From NCBI GenBank assembly GCA_008360975.2, contig CM039193.1:9600501-9664500 (forward strand): a stretch of 64,000 nucleotides of DNA, read 5' to 3'. Position 1 is the first letter of the stretch. Every line of letters begins with the position of its first letter. The position numbers were made by a program, and so were the translations under genes. Under the pieces are notes generated by a model. It did not search any database. It worked only from the letters and a program-made list of their open reading frames with translations, and was not told where the DNA came from. The stretch comes from Lichenostomus cassidix. Its lineage: Eukaryota > Chordata > Aves > Passeriformes > Meliphagidae. Of this stretch, positions 39,701 through 54,700 are shown in pieces.

Positions 39701-42700
39701 TCAGCAGATAATGGGCAAAATGTTTCTTTTTACTTTCTGGCACTATACTTCTTGATAGCAGTAGTCTTGCACTGTACTGTGGGAACTGTGAAGAAAATCC
39801 TGTGCACTACTAGAAACCTATTTTGCACATGGTATGATAAGTTTAAACAGATGGATTAATATTTTGGGGTCTCCAGTCAATTATCCATCCTCCCCATGTC
39901 TTAATTGGCATTCAGAGAGCGCTGGGTTCTTTAGGCAAAGAGCAGCTGTCAGGGGCTCTTCTCTCAGCATAGGGCCACTTGCTTTCACCAAGCTGTATTG
40001 TTTCTTGTTCCTTTGCTTGACAGCTTAGAAAAAGGTTTGGTTTCCTGTGGGTTTATTGTTTTGCAAATATTTTCATTTCTGGCCTTGCCTCTCTTGAGAG
40101 GAGTTGCTTTGGCATTTTCCATATCCCATTAGAACACTGAACATCATTTGTGAGCAGAGACATTAATAGCTTGGAAGTCCCATAGGGATTGTGGCATCCT
40201 TTTAAGAAAAAACAGTATTCCATTCCAGCTGAGGTACAAGAGTTTGCTTGTATGATTAATTCATGACACATTTCTGTCTGGAATAAGCTCACTGGTGAGA
40301 CTGGATTTGCTTGTCCTTATTTCTCCCAAGGCAAGTCTTGTTAAGTGTTAAAGATCTGATTTGGGGGACATAGCAGTAGTGAGGTCTTCTGGGAGCAGCA
40401 TTTAAATGTTCTTCTAGAATCCAACCACCAGTATAGAATTAACCTTCCCTAACTTTGTAAAAACCAAAGACATTTTGATCAGCAGATATGTTGTGCCAAA
40501 AGAAGTAGGCTTAGGTGAGCTGCATCTTGCAGAGAGGTAGCAGTTTTATTTCATAATTAAATCAGTTTAGCAGCTTTATCTCATATATGCATAAAACTGG
40601 AAAATGGAATTTCTCTCTCTTGTCCCTTCTGGATGTCACATTCTCCTTGAAATACTGGTGGTTAAAATCCTTGGGCACAGGGAATCAGATAAGGTAATCA
40701 CCATCTGTTGCCTCATTTTTAATATTTGATTGAATGTGTCCTATCTCATTAAAGAGCCAGTCATAAAGTGGGTCCTTAACATATATGTTGCCCTAGTGTC
40801 AAGAAGAAGATGTTAGTATCCATAATTTCTCCTCATTAGTCTACTGTATGTATTGATTGAAATAATTCTAGATTGGGATGAAATTTTTAAAAATAATTAT
40901 CTCACATGCTGGGAATTATTTTTCCATAAATGCATAATCTGACTACAAATAAACAAACTAAAAAAAAAAAAAACCCAACCCACTAAACTTTTTTTTCTGT
41001 GTCATAAAGACATGATTATATTTTGAATGAATGTATTTGGGTTTATACTCCCCTAAGGAAAAATGCATCCTAAATTAAGAGACAGACTAGTGGTGGCTAT
41101 ATATATGGGCTAATAATTTTATACAATTTAGGAAAAATTATATTTCTTAAAAAAGGAGAAGGTGTCACTTTGATAAAAATACAGAGCTGGGAATGCAACT
41201 ATTTGGTCATAGCCCCAGCACAACTGTTCAGTATAATGCTCAGCAAGAACTAGGGCCTCATGCTGTTCTGGATTGAATTCAGTAGGAATTCAGTTTTATG
41301 TACTGTTTTCTCTCTGTAAAAGTGGGATACTGGTATTCAAGTACTTTGTGGAATGAGAGGAATATTAATAAACTCGTATCTGGAAAATTCCCTGAGAATT
41401 CCTGGAGATGGATGTTCAATACATGCAACTTTAATAATTACAGGCAAAAGATAAGAGTTTGACTGTCTCAGCTGTTGATGCATGAATGTATTAAAGATTA
41501 GATTATAAATGGATCTAAGTATTAGTGAACTCCTAGAGTCATGAGCTGTAGGAAGAGATATTCCACCTTTTCACTGATATTTGTTCCTTTTGTTTCAGTT
41601 CACAAGGTTTGTAATTCTAAAGCCTATGCAGTAAATTCCTTCTATACAGATAGACATTTGACTTCTGCCTTTTGCAGAGAGGCAGAAATATTATTATTTT
41701 TTCATTTCCCAGAGATACTGTGTGATTTTTCAGTTCTCCATTATATTCATGCAGAAGACATGAAGGAGTATAATGAAAAATAAGTGTTTTCTTTTAATTA
41801 AGATGCAAGCTTTGAAAAGAGCTTTCCATGATTTTCACTGTAAAGCTATTTCTCATCTGATGAAATCTCTGTCTGTTAGCAAGCTCTGTTCTTTTTTTGC
41901 TGTAACAGACTGCTCTGAAGTCTCCCAGTTGTTTCCCTAAACATCAGTGTGCAGCTGTCATAAAAGTAGCATAGGCACAGCTGCAGAAGAAAACTGATGG
42001 TGATTGAGTCTGATTAGAGACACCCTAGAAATATTTCCATTTAACTAGGTGGAAATTGAGCACCTCTATAATTTAACCCTTTGTAGAAATACATCCTGGG
42101 TCACAAGTTTCTCCTATAATCAGGAGCTGCCACTGGAGCTGAATGCTGAGTAGGACATTCATGCTTATCTGCATATCTGCTACCCAGTGCATATTTGTCA
42201 TTCTCATTCTCAAAAGTCAATCAGCTGCACCTCAAAAAGATGATCTCTACTCTGTCCTCTCCTGACCTTCCTAAGAGCAAGGAAGTCTGGAAAATGCTGT
42301 AAGTGTGCAAAGCTAAAAGGGCAGCCACTGCTAGATGGCTGGTTTTGCTGTACACAAGTTGGCACAGCCTCACACTGTTTTATCACCAATCAAGAGATCA
42401 TCTTCATTTCAGAGACAGTGTCTCACATTTTTGATTTCTTGCCATAGGTTTTGCTTCTCCTTTCCTGATGCCTCTAATTCTGTTTTCTTAACCTGATCTT
42501 CCAGCCAGTGTTAGTCAGAAAAGATGTGGACACAACAAGCATTCCCCCTCGCAAACTCATAGCCTAAGGTCAAGGAATATGAATCATAAATGGAGGGAAT
42601 GCCAATGCAAGGCCTTCTACAAAAGAAGATCCTTATGCAGAGCAAGAATTTGATATTGCAAATCATCCTTAAGCTGTGTTTATTATGTTGCACACAATCA

Positions 42701-45700
42701 GGTTAATGAGGTCAGAAATGTCTGTGTGCTTATACTGGGTCCATCAGAAGGAAGCTGCAATAAAAACTCTCATCACTACTAAATCCTCTTCATTAAGAGA
42801 TTTTCATGTGAGTTGATTTTGCACTTAAAGGAACAGTAAACAATTGTCTCAGAATCTTTCCCTACCCAGTGGCATATAGCCTCTGATTTATTTGATGGAC
42901 TTCCATCTTGTGGTACTGTAGTCTTAACTAAGTTGTTGTCCTTTTCCTGATTTACTGTATGGAGTACAGAGAAAGTCTACAGAGCATCCATTCCTTATAA
43001 GTGGAGACATTTTGTCTCTAGGTTTTGGCTGAAATCTTACACATGAACAGACCTAGCTAAATGTAAAATCTCACTGTAACAGTGATGTGTGGGCACTCTA
43101 GAGCAAACATTTCTCCTCTCAGTTCTTTTGCCTGGAGTTTGAAAATTACAACAATAAATTACTGAGTTTCATAGCATTTTAAGCAACCATTTTTTTTTTT
43201 CACAGTTAGGACTTGAGAAAAAAAGTAATGGCTGGAACTCCACCAAGGTTTTATAAAACAGGATGAGAGGAAAAAATAATTTGATATCTGCCACCTTATA
43301 TGTTCAGGAAATGCAGCAGATGCAAAAGCAATGCTAAAAATCCCCACTGCTCTGTCTTTCTGGCTGGTTTATAATGTTCCAAATGTTTCTGAAATGGCTC
43401 ATTACAAAGCAGGTCAGAGTAGGACACTCAGTGCCCTCCTCAGGTTCACTGGCCAGGGATGGGATTGCTGGACTAGTCTCAGTCAGTTCAAATTCCCTTC
43501 AGAGACAAATCCTTGAGCCCCTTAATTCTTCCTCCAGGGAAGCAGGGCCTGGCAGTGCTATCAGCTTGTTGACACTGCTGGTGTTAACTGCTTCCTCTCA
43601 ACTTGCCTCTGCATTCTCTCTGCTCTGCAGCTCAGGTTAAACGAAATGCTGAACAGACAGCCCTAGTCATAACAATCTGGCATTTACCTACACTAGGGAC
43701 TAATCCCTCCTGGAATCCTTTCCAGATGGATGTTGGAATAACCCAGCTGGAAGTTGGAATAACCTGAGCATCATGCAACTTTGAGAGGCCAGTCCTGATG
43801 AGTGTTGGATAATTCACTGCTGTGCAAGACCCCGTCCTTGCCTCTTAGCTATTGGGAATTCAGCCTTGTGATGTGCTGAGCAGGTTTCTTTCCAGTGACC
43901 CCACTGCCATACGAGATCAGAACTCTAAGAAGTCACCGAAGCCTCAGTGGCAACCTCTTGAATTATTGATTTTGCCACTTAATGAGGGGTGTGGGGGGGT
44001 GTGTGTGCACAGGGGATACTTCTTTGTTTATCAAAAGGTTTGTCACGAATACAGTGAAAGAGAAGCTTGAGAAAAGACAGCAGACAATGTAGGTCCTTGG
44101 AACAGGATCACATATATCCCACACAGAGCCTTGTCCCTGGCTTGGTTTGGTGCTCAGGTGACAGGGGTGCCCCTCTCCCACAGCTAATGCTCAGGATGTC
44201 CCCATGGATGGAGACAGGCAGCAGAGGCTTCAGTGTCAGTGCAGAAGAAAAGACCTTCCAGAGGGGTTGACTGTGGCCTCTCTCTGAACAGCCTGGTGGC
44301 TTTGGAAGCAGACAGAGCTGCACCCATCACAACATGGCTTGGTCTGGCATTCACCAAGTGCATTTAGAGGAGTGATTAAATGTCTTTTAGCTACAAACAG
44401 GGTCCACTCATCTTTGACAAAAGGCACTGCTGGGGACTTCTGTCCCTAAAGAGGTCACCACAGGATACAAAACGGAGAATGAACAGGTCTTCTGTGCAAG
44501 GCACACTTAACATGTTGCCATAGAAACCAGTTACTTAATTCAGGCATACACAATTCTTCCAGCCCCCAGTGAATTCCAGTAATGGGTTTATTATATCACA
44601 CTTCATTGGTGTCATCTGTCACACAGACACTCACATAAATGAACCAGCTTTGATTCAAAACTCCCTTCCACTAGCTAGACCTGGTAGGGGAAGGGTCTCC
44701 TTCTGGACCTGGTGGTTATGGGCAGGTCAGTGTTCCACCCTACTTTGCATGCTAATGCCTTCCTTTCATGCAAACGTCATATTCAATGGAGGAGAGCATT
44801 TGTTTTCATTTCCGGATATTCCAGTTTATTAAAAACGTGCTCTTAATCTCTCAGATCTGGGAGTGCACGTGCTGTCAGGATGCAGGTTCAGTCATTTCAG
44901 TCCCTGTTTCCCCCACATGATGTTGGAACTGCAGCTCTCATTAAAGTGTGGTGCAATGTAGTGGTGATTTCTCCTTTGGTTTGGGCCAGAATTTTGATTT
45001 CTATTAGCTGACCTGCAGGCTCATGTTAGGCTCCATGATTATATAGTACAGTTTTTGAGTTAGAAGAACAGATGGATGGACAAGAGGGTAAAAAAGGTCT
45101 CAGTTGATTCATAAGACTCCATGCCAGCATTCCCTGTAGGTGCACTTACAGATGATGAACAAATCTTAAAAATGTGGTGCTGATTTTAGTTCATGAACTA
45201 ATGATGAAGATCCTAGGATTTCAGATAGATAGATTCTATCTACTAAAATACTCTGGATCTGAACAGAAGTAAGGGATTTAACAAGTGCTCAAGTAAAAGA
45301 AAATGGAAAAGATACATTAGAGAGTAATCTCCTTGCATTTCTATATGAGGTGTTCCCCAATGCCTCCTGTCTCAGATGTATCTTATCTGAGATGGAATGG
45401 AGATATGAGACCCTGTCAGAGGTGAAAAATAAGGGGCAGTCTAGCAGAGACAAGGGATATGCCTTAACATTATGCCTCATCCAAAATGTCTTTTGCTCCA
45501 TTCTAGTCTCCTAAAATTTTCTCTTCTGACAAATTTTCTACCTTGCTCCCAGGAAGAAACTGTTTCAGTGGTCTTGGAGACTGGAATGTGCTGACTGAGA
45601 TGCATCTCAGTTTACAGACTTGTGTAGATTACTGCAGCTCTACCACCTTCTCCTTTCACACCTACATTCTCAGTTCTGGAAGGCAGTTGGCCTGAAATCT

Positions 45701-48700
45701 TGTTTCATGATGTGTCCCAGCATGGGTTTTAAACCCAAGTGTTCTCAGTAAGCCATCTCTCCCTCTCTTTTTTTTTTTAATTCCTTTTGTCCCCTGTTGA
45801 AAAAAGGAATTTGTGTCTGTTCTCAAAATGAATAGGACCCAAGAATAACCGGAGTGTCATGTGGTGAAAATGACTTCAAACCCCTCAGTAAAGAAAACTG
45901 GCATTTGTGTCAGAGCATTAATTAGCACTTAAGTTGGAACAGTTTTGATCATTTCAGAAGTGCTGTCAGCTTGTGATGTGAGCCCCTCAGCAATCCAAGG
46001 CTTAGCCAGAATCAGTAACTGGGTAGGTCAGAGTGAAGGTGAAAAAGAAGCAGAGAACACTGAAGAAAATGCTGGTGGGGATTCAATCAGCTGCCTTCAA
46101 AGTCACTGGAGTCAGTGCTTGAGGGGATGCCCTGGTGACATTTGTGACATCTTCAAAATGAGGGGTAAAATGGCAGTTTTGAGGTGTGTGGGCAAAGCTC
46201 CCGTGAGACTGTAGTAACAGTAGCTGTGTCACTCAGGCAAACCTGATCAGGTATCACTTTAAATAGCCACACTCTGCCTTCCTTTATTTCAGTTCACAAA
46301 AGAATGTGCTGTGTCACACTGCTGACCTGAAAAGCCTGGTGCTTCTGCACCCTTGCCATAGGGACATTTAGGGATTGATGAAGAGGTCCCTGTAAAGTCT
46401 GTCCAGAACCTGACAATCCTTTTGGGTTAATGTGCTGTGAAACAGCATTTGTCTTGTCCTCTGTTAAGTTGCCACACAGATTCCTGTGTGCTGCTTTAAA
46501 GCTTCAGCACTTCTCCTGTGGAGGAAGTGACCTCTGCATCTGTTCAATTCATGTTCATGAAACTATTTGGAATCTGCAAGGGTAACCTGTAAATATAGGA
46601 CTGTTCTTACATTTACTATTGTTTTCTGACATCTACTACCCCGTGGTAGTAAATATAGTCCTGTATTTAGGACATAGATTGATTAAGCACACACATACTC
46701 ATTTCAGTGTAGCTGCTGCCCAAATTGACAGAATCACTTTGACACTTGTAATCACAAAGGCTTGTGTTGGATGAATGTTTTATTATTTGATTTTCTGCCA
46801 TCCACTTCTCAGATTTGTTGTAGCAGCAGCACATGGTCTTAATGATATTCCCCAAGGTTAAGTAAGCACAAAAGCCAGCAGAGTGCAGGAGTTCTAGAGA
46901 AGGGAGAGTTGTTTTGCATTTAAGGCCATATTCTGTCCCTCACTTGACCAGAATTGTCCTCTTTTACCATAAAACCCTTCACCTTTCTGTGCTGCTGTGC
47001 TCCCATCTGTGAAATGACAGCAGAACCCTTCTTTGTGTGCTGAAGATCATTAACTGGGTCTTGCAAAGTACTTCCAGATTTTTGATTGGAAGGCACACAA
47101 GAGTGGAAAAATAAATTACTTGCCGAGATTCTTGACGTGGCAAATTGTAACCTCTCTGCAGAAGACATTTGGATGTATTTGACTTGCATTTGACTTTGAC
47201 AAGAAATGAATCACGATAACTGACCAGCAGAATTACTACTCCAGAAATAAGACATTTTAGTAGTCAGATGATCTGTTCCAGATTTCTAATATGCAGACAT
47301 GTTTCTTAGCCTGTTGCACACAGATGAATTCAATCTCTCCTTACTGCTGTGTCCCTGCCTCAGGTATAGTACATTAGTTTCTTCTCATGTGCATTTTGAA
47401 GTGCACTGCTGAAACACTGGGGTTTTTTAAGCCTATCTGGACCATTCACCTCACACCTAAGCCTAATTTGCAGCAAAGAATTACTGCTGAACATGCTGTC
47501 CACTTCAAGACAAGGAAACCAAAAGGACTGTGACTTCTCTGAGGAAGAGAGAAGGAAGTGAATGTAAATGAAAAGACTTCATCCTGTGACTATAGGAATA
47601 ACTTATAATCTTGCTTTATGCCTTTAAGTCTTCTCTGTAAAATGATACTGGTGATATTTATGGTCTTTCCCATCTGAACTGTTTCAAGATTGATGAATGA
47701 AAAGAGTTAAAAGTAAACTGAGTATCTAATTACTAATCAGTATTTAATGTTCTTGTCAGAGGAATTTATCAGAGCAATTGTACAATTATTAAAAAAAAAC
47801 AAAAACATTTCATGTATGTTTAAAAACACATCAGAATTTTCACACCAGGGAAGGGCTTTTGCCAGTGATGGAGCCTGGCTGCTCACTCCCACTTCTTGCT
47901 TCCAAGCAGTTTCATTTCTGAAGCCTATGGCTTGATACAATCAGCCATAGCCACCACCAGCAAGAAAAGTGAAAGCAAGAAAATATTGAACTTAGCAGAA
48001 TTATATGTTTAAAAGTCAGCCAATCATCTAATACTCTTTATATGGACAGGAATGAGAAAGGTCACATGGTTAATGTCATCCTAAAGTGAAAATGGTTTGG
48101 CTAAATCAGACTCTACAGGTCTGTATTTCTCTACATCTACTTTGTTGGAATTCTAGTTCAGTTTTGGGCATCTGCAATGTAAAATCAAGCAATATTAATA
48201 TTATCTGGTGACCTCTCACAAAAGAAATTTGTTAAAGCATTTTTATCACTGATGTATAATTTCTCTTCTTCTTCCTGTTTGTTTGCTTAACACAAAGCCT
48301 TTAGTGATGAGCTACCTTTCTTAATTTATATGCAGAGTATCTCTTTGAGCATACACTCTCTGATTTTCAGGCTGTCTTGAGGTGTTTGACATTAAACTTA
48401 ATCCAAACCTCCATTATTGCTTACCTCTCCTCTGGTGCAGGGCACTGCATCTGAATACCTGGAAGTGCACATGGAGCCTTCCTCAACGAGATCATCCTGG
48501 AGCCCAAAAGTAGCTGTACAGTTGACAGAGAAATACTTGTAGGGCCTCCAAGTCTGCCCATAATCCTGGGATCTCTCCAGCACCATGGCAGCTGGGCGAG
48601 GTGACTTGAACACAGCAATGACGTGGGTCAGGTAGAACTCTGTCTCAAAGTCCAGCTGGATTTCTTCCCTGTGCACCCCTTGGGCAGACTGCCACCAGGA

Positions 48701-51700
48701 GATGGGGTTGGCAAAGAAATCGTCGGTCATGTCGGCAGGGAGGTGGGAGTTGTCGGGCTGGTTGGCGTTGCACTTGGTGCAGCGGGGCTGACCGCAGCCG
48801 GGGGACAGGTGGTGGAGCAGGTTCTGGTCAGGGTAGAAGCAGTAGAGCTCTGTGCTGTTCTGGCCACACGTGGTGGTGGTCAGTGGTGTCCTGCCTGTGG
48901 CCAGGTTCCCCACGGGGGGGTTGCAAGCACGGCCATTGCAGCGGAAGGCTCGTGGCCTCGTGGGATCTGAAGGACAGGGAGAGGAAACACAACAAGGGGA
49001 ATTTCTCAAGTGGTTCTGGGGGCATAACAAAGGTGACAACACAAATGTTTGGAGTCCTCATCTGGGGACTGACATCCAAGAGAACACCTTTGCAGGAGAG
49101 CTGCTTCAGCTTTTCACACAAAGTTTTGAGGTAATGTCTCAATAAATCTGGTACCTGTGTTTGGTGCCTAACTCAGAAACTGATCCTTAGACAAACTCAT
49201 GATGCTTAACTTTGATTCCTGTTGAAAATGCAGTTGTGTCAGCCTATTGAATTTTATGGTTAACCAGAGAAATCTTGTGGTTTTTACTTTCAGTCTAGTA
49301 AAGCTCCATATTGAAGGATTGAAACTATTCAATGCCTTTATTTTCATGGTTATCAAAAAGCAAAGTCAAACTGGACTTGACAGAGTGCAGAAAAGAGATG
49401 ATTCCTGCCCAACAGATTACAGACACTAATTACACATATGAACACATAAAGAAGGTCTCTATTTCTATAGCTGAGTGTTGAGTTTCTATTGCTTCTAATA
49501 AGACTAGATGGAGTTATTAATTTGTAGGAGAGCTGAAAATCAAGTCTCTCTTTTGTTTAAATACCTTGACATGGAGGTAGGTGACTACATTCTGTTTGCC
49601 AAGCTTGCAAATACTGGCAAATTTTTGGTATCTTCAATGTATATGTTCACTGATTTCTAAACTAAGAAAAAGTAGGGATAATTACAATGTCTCAATGTTT
49701 GAAAATCAGTAGTATCTTGTGAACTAGAATTAAAGGTCATTCCAAAACCTTATTACTGTACCAGAGCAAACTGCATTTCAAATGACATACAATGTCCTCT
49801 TTGCAACTTAAACACTCTAGAAGGACTTAAAGACTGATCTTGCAAGGTCATAAATCTAATCCAAGACGTCACAAGTCAGATGACTGGATTTAGGTCCTAA
49901 GGAAATGACCCTTCCAATGAAACATAGGATGACCATAAACCCTGGGTAATCTAGGAGCAGTTCATAGGTCAGCTATTAGTTCAACATTCTAGGTCAAATT
50001 TTAAAATCCATACTCCATTTATATTCAGCCTTCCCTCAGGTAAAATTAGTTTAAAAATCAAGATAGGCCAAAGAAAGAGGTTTCCAATTCAGCCTTATAT
50101 AAACAATCAGATTGTAAATGCTGTTGAATGAAATGGACATCCCTCTTTCCAAAAGGGAAATTTAAAGTGAGAAAATGTGTCCAGCTTGCTCAGTTTTGCT
50201 TCTAGTTGGTTCTATCCTTAGTTCCTCAGTGCCATCTCTGCAGGGGCCAGGAAAGAAAGGTCAGACATGAACATTGTTTTGGGAAACACCTCATGTGTTT
50301 TGCATCCCAGGGTTAGGATCCAAAGTAGTTATTGCATGTCCACTGAAACCCATTGACCAATGGTTTGTACCATTTTAGCCTGCATACAGTGTAAGGTAGT
50401 CTAAAACTTCAGACAGCAAGGAAGCAGATCATCCACAAATGCTCTTGTCTGCTCATAGAAACAGGTGGAAGGCACTTTCAAGGTAACTTGAAGTGTATTG
50501 GCTGGCAAGGATTTTTTTTTTAGTATCTTAGTGAAGTCTGTCCAGGAGACTGGCAGAGTTTAGAGGGCAGCAGTGCCTGGATTACAAATGCACCTAACAG
50601 TCCTCAGATCAAGGGAATGAAAATGCTCCTTCTCAGCCCCACCACCACTCCCTGTGCCAGGACAGAGATGGGGAGCTGCAGAACCAGCTGGAGAGGAATG
50701 AAGATGGGGATTTTTGGCTCTATTGGTTCTGTTCTGTGCTCCCCACCTTCACCTGAGCAGGTGATTCTGAGCACTACCAGAACTAAGCAAAGATATCATG
50801 AGCTCCAAGTGCATACCTCAAGAATGTCTTTGCAAGTGGCATTTAGGTTCCTGTTCATGTCCAAAGTGCTTGGTAAAAACTACTGGAAATAAGGAAGGCA
50901 ATTTCTGTGTTTAAAGCAGATTCAGTATTAACTGATTTTGCTCAGTGCTGCACAAAGGTGTCATCTTTGCCTCCAGAGAATTTCAGTGGGATTGGTCTTA
51001 CAACTGAGCTTTGAACAAGCATTAGCTCTGACTAAGAGTCAGGTTACTTAGAGTTGATTAAGAATGGATCTGTGTTACAAATTATATTGGATTATGGGTG
51101 ATTGTGTATAAATGTACCATGTAATTAAAAGAAAGTCCATCTCTATTGATGGATTGCACCAGTAAAGCTTTCATAGAAGAAATGGGATGCTGGAGTTCTA
51201 AATTAAGGCAGTTGTATAAGGGGGAGCTTTGCAGACAAGAATGTGAGAAAGCAGAAAAGGAAATATTTTTTGAAGGGAATGGCTGCTTTTTGTACTTCCC
51301 ATAAATGGGATATTAGATTAGTATTGAATTTTTTAGCTGTTTTTTTTTCTGAACCTTGAAAAGAAAGAAAGATGTTTATTCTCCTGAACAGCAGTCACAA
51401 GAAGGTTTATCTGCTCTGCCTGCTAATGCAGCAACATCAATAAACAGTTCCTGTTTGAACTGCTGTGTCATTAGGAAAATGGGAGATGAACAAAGTGCAA
51501 ATTAGCAGAAGGGAGTTTGAGAGAAGGGAAGAGATTGGAAAACAAAATCTGCAGTCGATTAAAAGCTTTGTATTTAAAGAAATCAATTGGCAGAACATTG
51601 CTTGGCCACAAGGACAGTGCAGCCTGTCCATCACTCACTGGTTCTGTGGAAACAACATGAAATGTTGAATCTGGACAGCAAAGAGAGACTGCTTCAGGAG

Positions 51701-54700
51701 GGAAACAGCAGCCAGGCAAACACACAACTCACCCCAACTGCCAGGAGGACTCACTGAATAATTCATAAAGAATTAAACAGTTTGATTACGCATGGCCACT
51801 GCATGTTATTATGAAGTTGATTAGCTTTTACTCCATGGAGGGTGGTTTGGCTCCATAAATGGTTTGATTAATTTATTTGTTTGTTTTCTGGTCCCTCAGA
51901 GCTGTGCCACAAAGTGAAAGGTCAATGGCACATGCCCAGCACGTGTTAGAACAATGGTGTTATCTGATGATTAGGGAATCATACAGTTCAAGGGAGGTCA
52001 TACTATTGATATTCCTGGGACACCATTTAAAACAGAGAGCTCTTACTTCAGAATCTTGTAATGCAATAAAACATTGTAGACATTAACTAAAAACAGGTTC
52101 GATTTTTTTTTTTTTCACCCTCCAGTGGATACTCAACAGAAGAAAGGTTGTATGGCAACTCATCCAAAGCCTGCTGATATGACTGGGAAGATGCCTAATA
52201 TTTTCTGAGTGATTTGAATTGGAATTTTTATTTCTTTTCCATATGCAAATTTGTGATTTTGTGAGTTTGAGTCTCTTGCAGTGAATCAGAACAGCAATTT
52301 TCACAGATCTCAGAAACGGCAAAACTTTTGGGCACCTTCTGCTGTGTGTTTGATAGAGCAGTTTCAACATGCATGTCCAACCTGCATTTCACTTGTTTTA
52401 TATCTATTTAACATTTTTCTTGAAAACCAAAACCTAATAAATGTTATTTTAAATCTAACCACCCTGGGGACTTAAGTTGCTCAAGTTTTTATTAGTCAGA
52501 CCTAGAATTTTTGCCTTTAACAGTGGTTTCCACAGCTGTACACCCCTTTGGTTTGTCTGGGGCCAATATACAGTAAGTTTGGCAGGTCTTCATCCCTTTT
52601 ATGAGATGCCTGCTGTATTTCTGCACTGAAAGAGTCCTGATAACTGGAGCTAATGAGCCAGCTTCATAAATATCCCAGAGGTGATTCAGAATGTGCTATG
52701 AAACCAAGCTGCCTTCATGATTTGAGGCATGGACAGAAGAATAAATCCCAGGCTGGGTCTCTCCTCCATCATGTCCAGTTGGTCTGCCTGTTCACATCCC
52801 TCCTGGAGCAGCACTGAGCTCTAACACCTGCAGCTTCATTTGCAGTTGGCTGAATGACCTCAGACCAGATGAAACCAAGCCCTGCCAATAATCAGGTCCT
52901 GCAATTGATTTTGAGCTTGATGGTGGAAATGGCCATTTTTGACCACATCACACTGTCCTTTTCAGGGCTCCTGCTGGGATGAGCTGGCCCAGGTGCTGCT
53001 TCCTGGGACACTGCTCACTCTGGGGCTGAAGCAAGAGCCCAAGCTCTTGTCAGTTCCACCAAGTCTCCCTTATGTAAAAAAGTTTTCAGATGACTGCAGA
53101 GTTTTTTTGAGGGGAATAATGACCTCCACCTGAATAAGACAAGGGGAAGGATTGTCCAAGTGTCACATCTTACAGTATAAACCTGACCTGACTGCTGCAG
53201 CCTAAGCAGTAAGGTGTTTGTTTGGTTTTTATTTTTAAATATTATGTGCCTTGTACTCCCCACAGGCTAATGAAGTATGCCAAAACCATACTTCTCTGTA
53301 CACCTCTCAGCTCTAAATAAAGAATCCAAGATGAACAGGTAACCCTTGTGCTTTCACAGGCTGATAGTTTGTGCAACCTTTTCTTCAAGCACCAAATATT
53401 TATTTAAAGGGACATTGAATCCTTAGTAGCATCACCTAGAATATCCAATTATTTTGCTGCTATTCACGATGTCCTACACTATTACTCTGAGTAACAGAAC
53501 ACACTCCCTCCCTGCAAATACACTTTCCAAGCAGCCAGCTGGGAGCTGTGCTTCCTTGAAGATTCATTTTCACTTAGCGGATTGCATGCAGAGCAAATTC
53601 AGGCTAGTTTGTGACAGGCTGCCTTCTGCAACAGTGTCAGCAACTTCACAAGATCTCTGTAACCTTTCTGTGCTGTGTGATGACATATGTATTCTACAGG
53701 GAGCCTATAGGGGAAGGAGTGAATGCCCAGAATCAGACACTCAGAGAATTAAGGCACATGTGCCTCCCTCCCCTCATCCCCTGTCAGGCTGTGACAGACA
53801 GCCTTTTCCCCAAAGGAGTCACTGGGTAATGTGACAGGATGGTAAATTTATGAGCTGTTTTCAGTGTTTAAGAAAATAATTCTTGCAGTTATGGAAATCT
53901 GTTATCAGAGGGGTTCTAGCTAGGGAATAATCTGAGCAGCATCCACTTGATCTGCCTCTGCCTTCACTGGAACTTGCAGGATAGCTGAGCACTTCAATTG
54001 CTTGCAAATCACTGCATGACAAGTGTTGTTCCTGTCCTAAGACTCTGAGCACACAGGTGAAATTTAAACCACTGATATGCTTTCTTGTACAGGAAGAGAG
54101 ATTCCAAGCCAGTATCTCAAAGGAAAAGTCACCAAGGATGTACTGTTGTTTCATCAATAATTATTTTTATTTTTTGGACCTGAGTCTTGTGACTAATCCT
54201 TTTTAAACGGAAAGATGTATAAAACCACAGAAGGGGAAAAAAAAAATCTAATGCTTTGCTTCCTTTCCTTTAAGGAATTTGTCCTCATCATAATCCAGGT
54301 ATTTTTAGAACCCCATGTAAATACCATTACAGCTGTATCATTCCTGTGTATGCTTATTTGTACACCCACATATATACACACAACTAATCAGCTTCTCTTT
54401 CTGTTCTAATCCATTTTTCTCTAATGCTAATTTAATCCTGTCTTCTGCATGTTAACTATTAAGTTGAGATTTCCTAAACAGTGTCTCTGATTTTTAATGA
54501 TGCAATATTAAGTTAACAGAATAATTTAGATTCTTGCACTGATGCTTCCCAAGGATGTTGTTATTTCACTCTTGTCCTGCCTAGGAAGGCAGTGTTTCAT
54601 CCTCAAAACAAACATCCAGCATATCTCACTCCATCTACCTCCTTCTTTCTCCCTCACTTTTCTTTTGTTTGCAAAAATAACACACTTCTTTCTTATAAGA

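Larger units (their letters stand above)
37988..48424 (-). other. Netrin-4-like intron 2
   Basis: 10.4 kb. Contains the diverged 60-bp tandem repeat and its open frame (38786-39322), a T20 run at about 38709-38723, an A13 run near 40962, and a GT/G-rich tract at about 43985-44010. Otherwise AT-rich and featureless to my reading. Confidence 0.75.
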
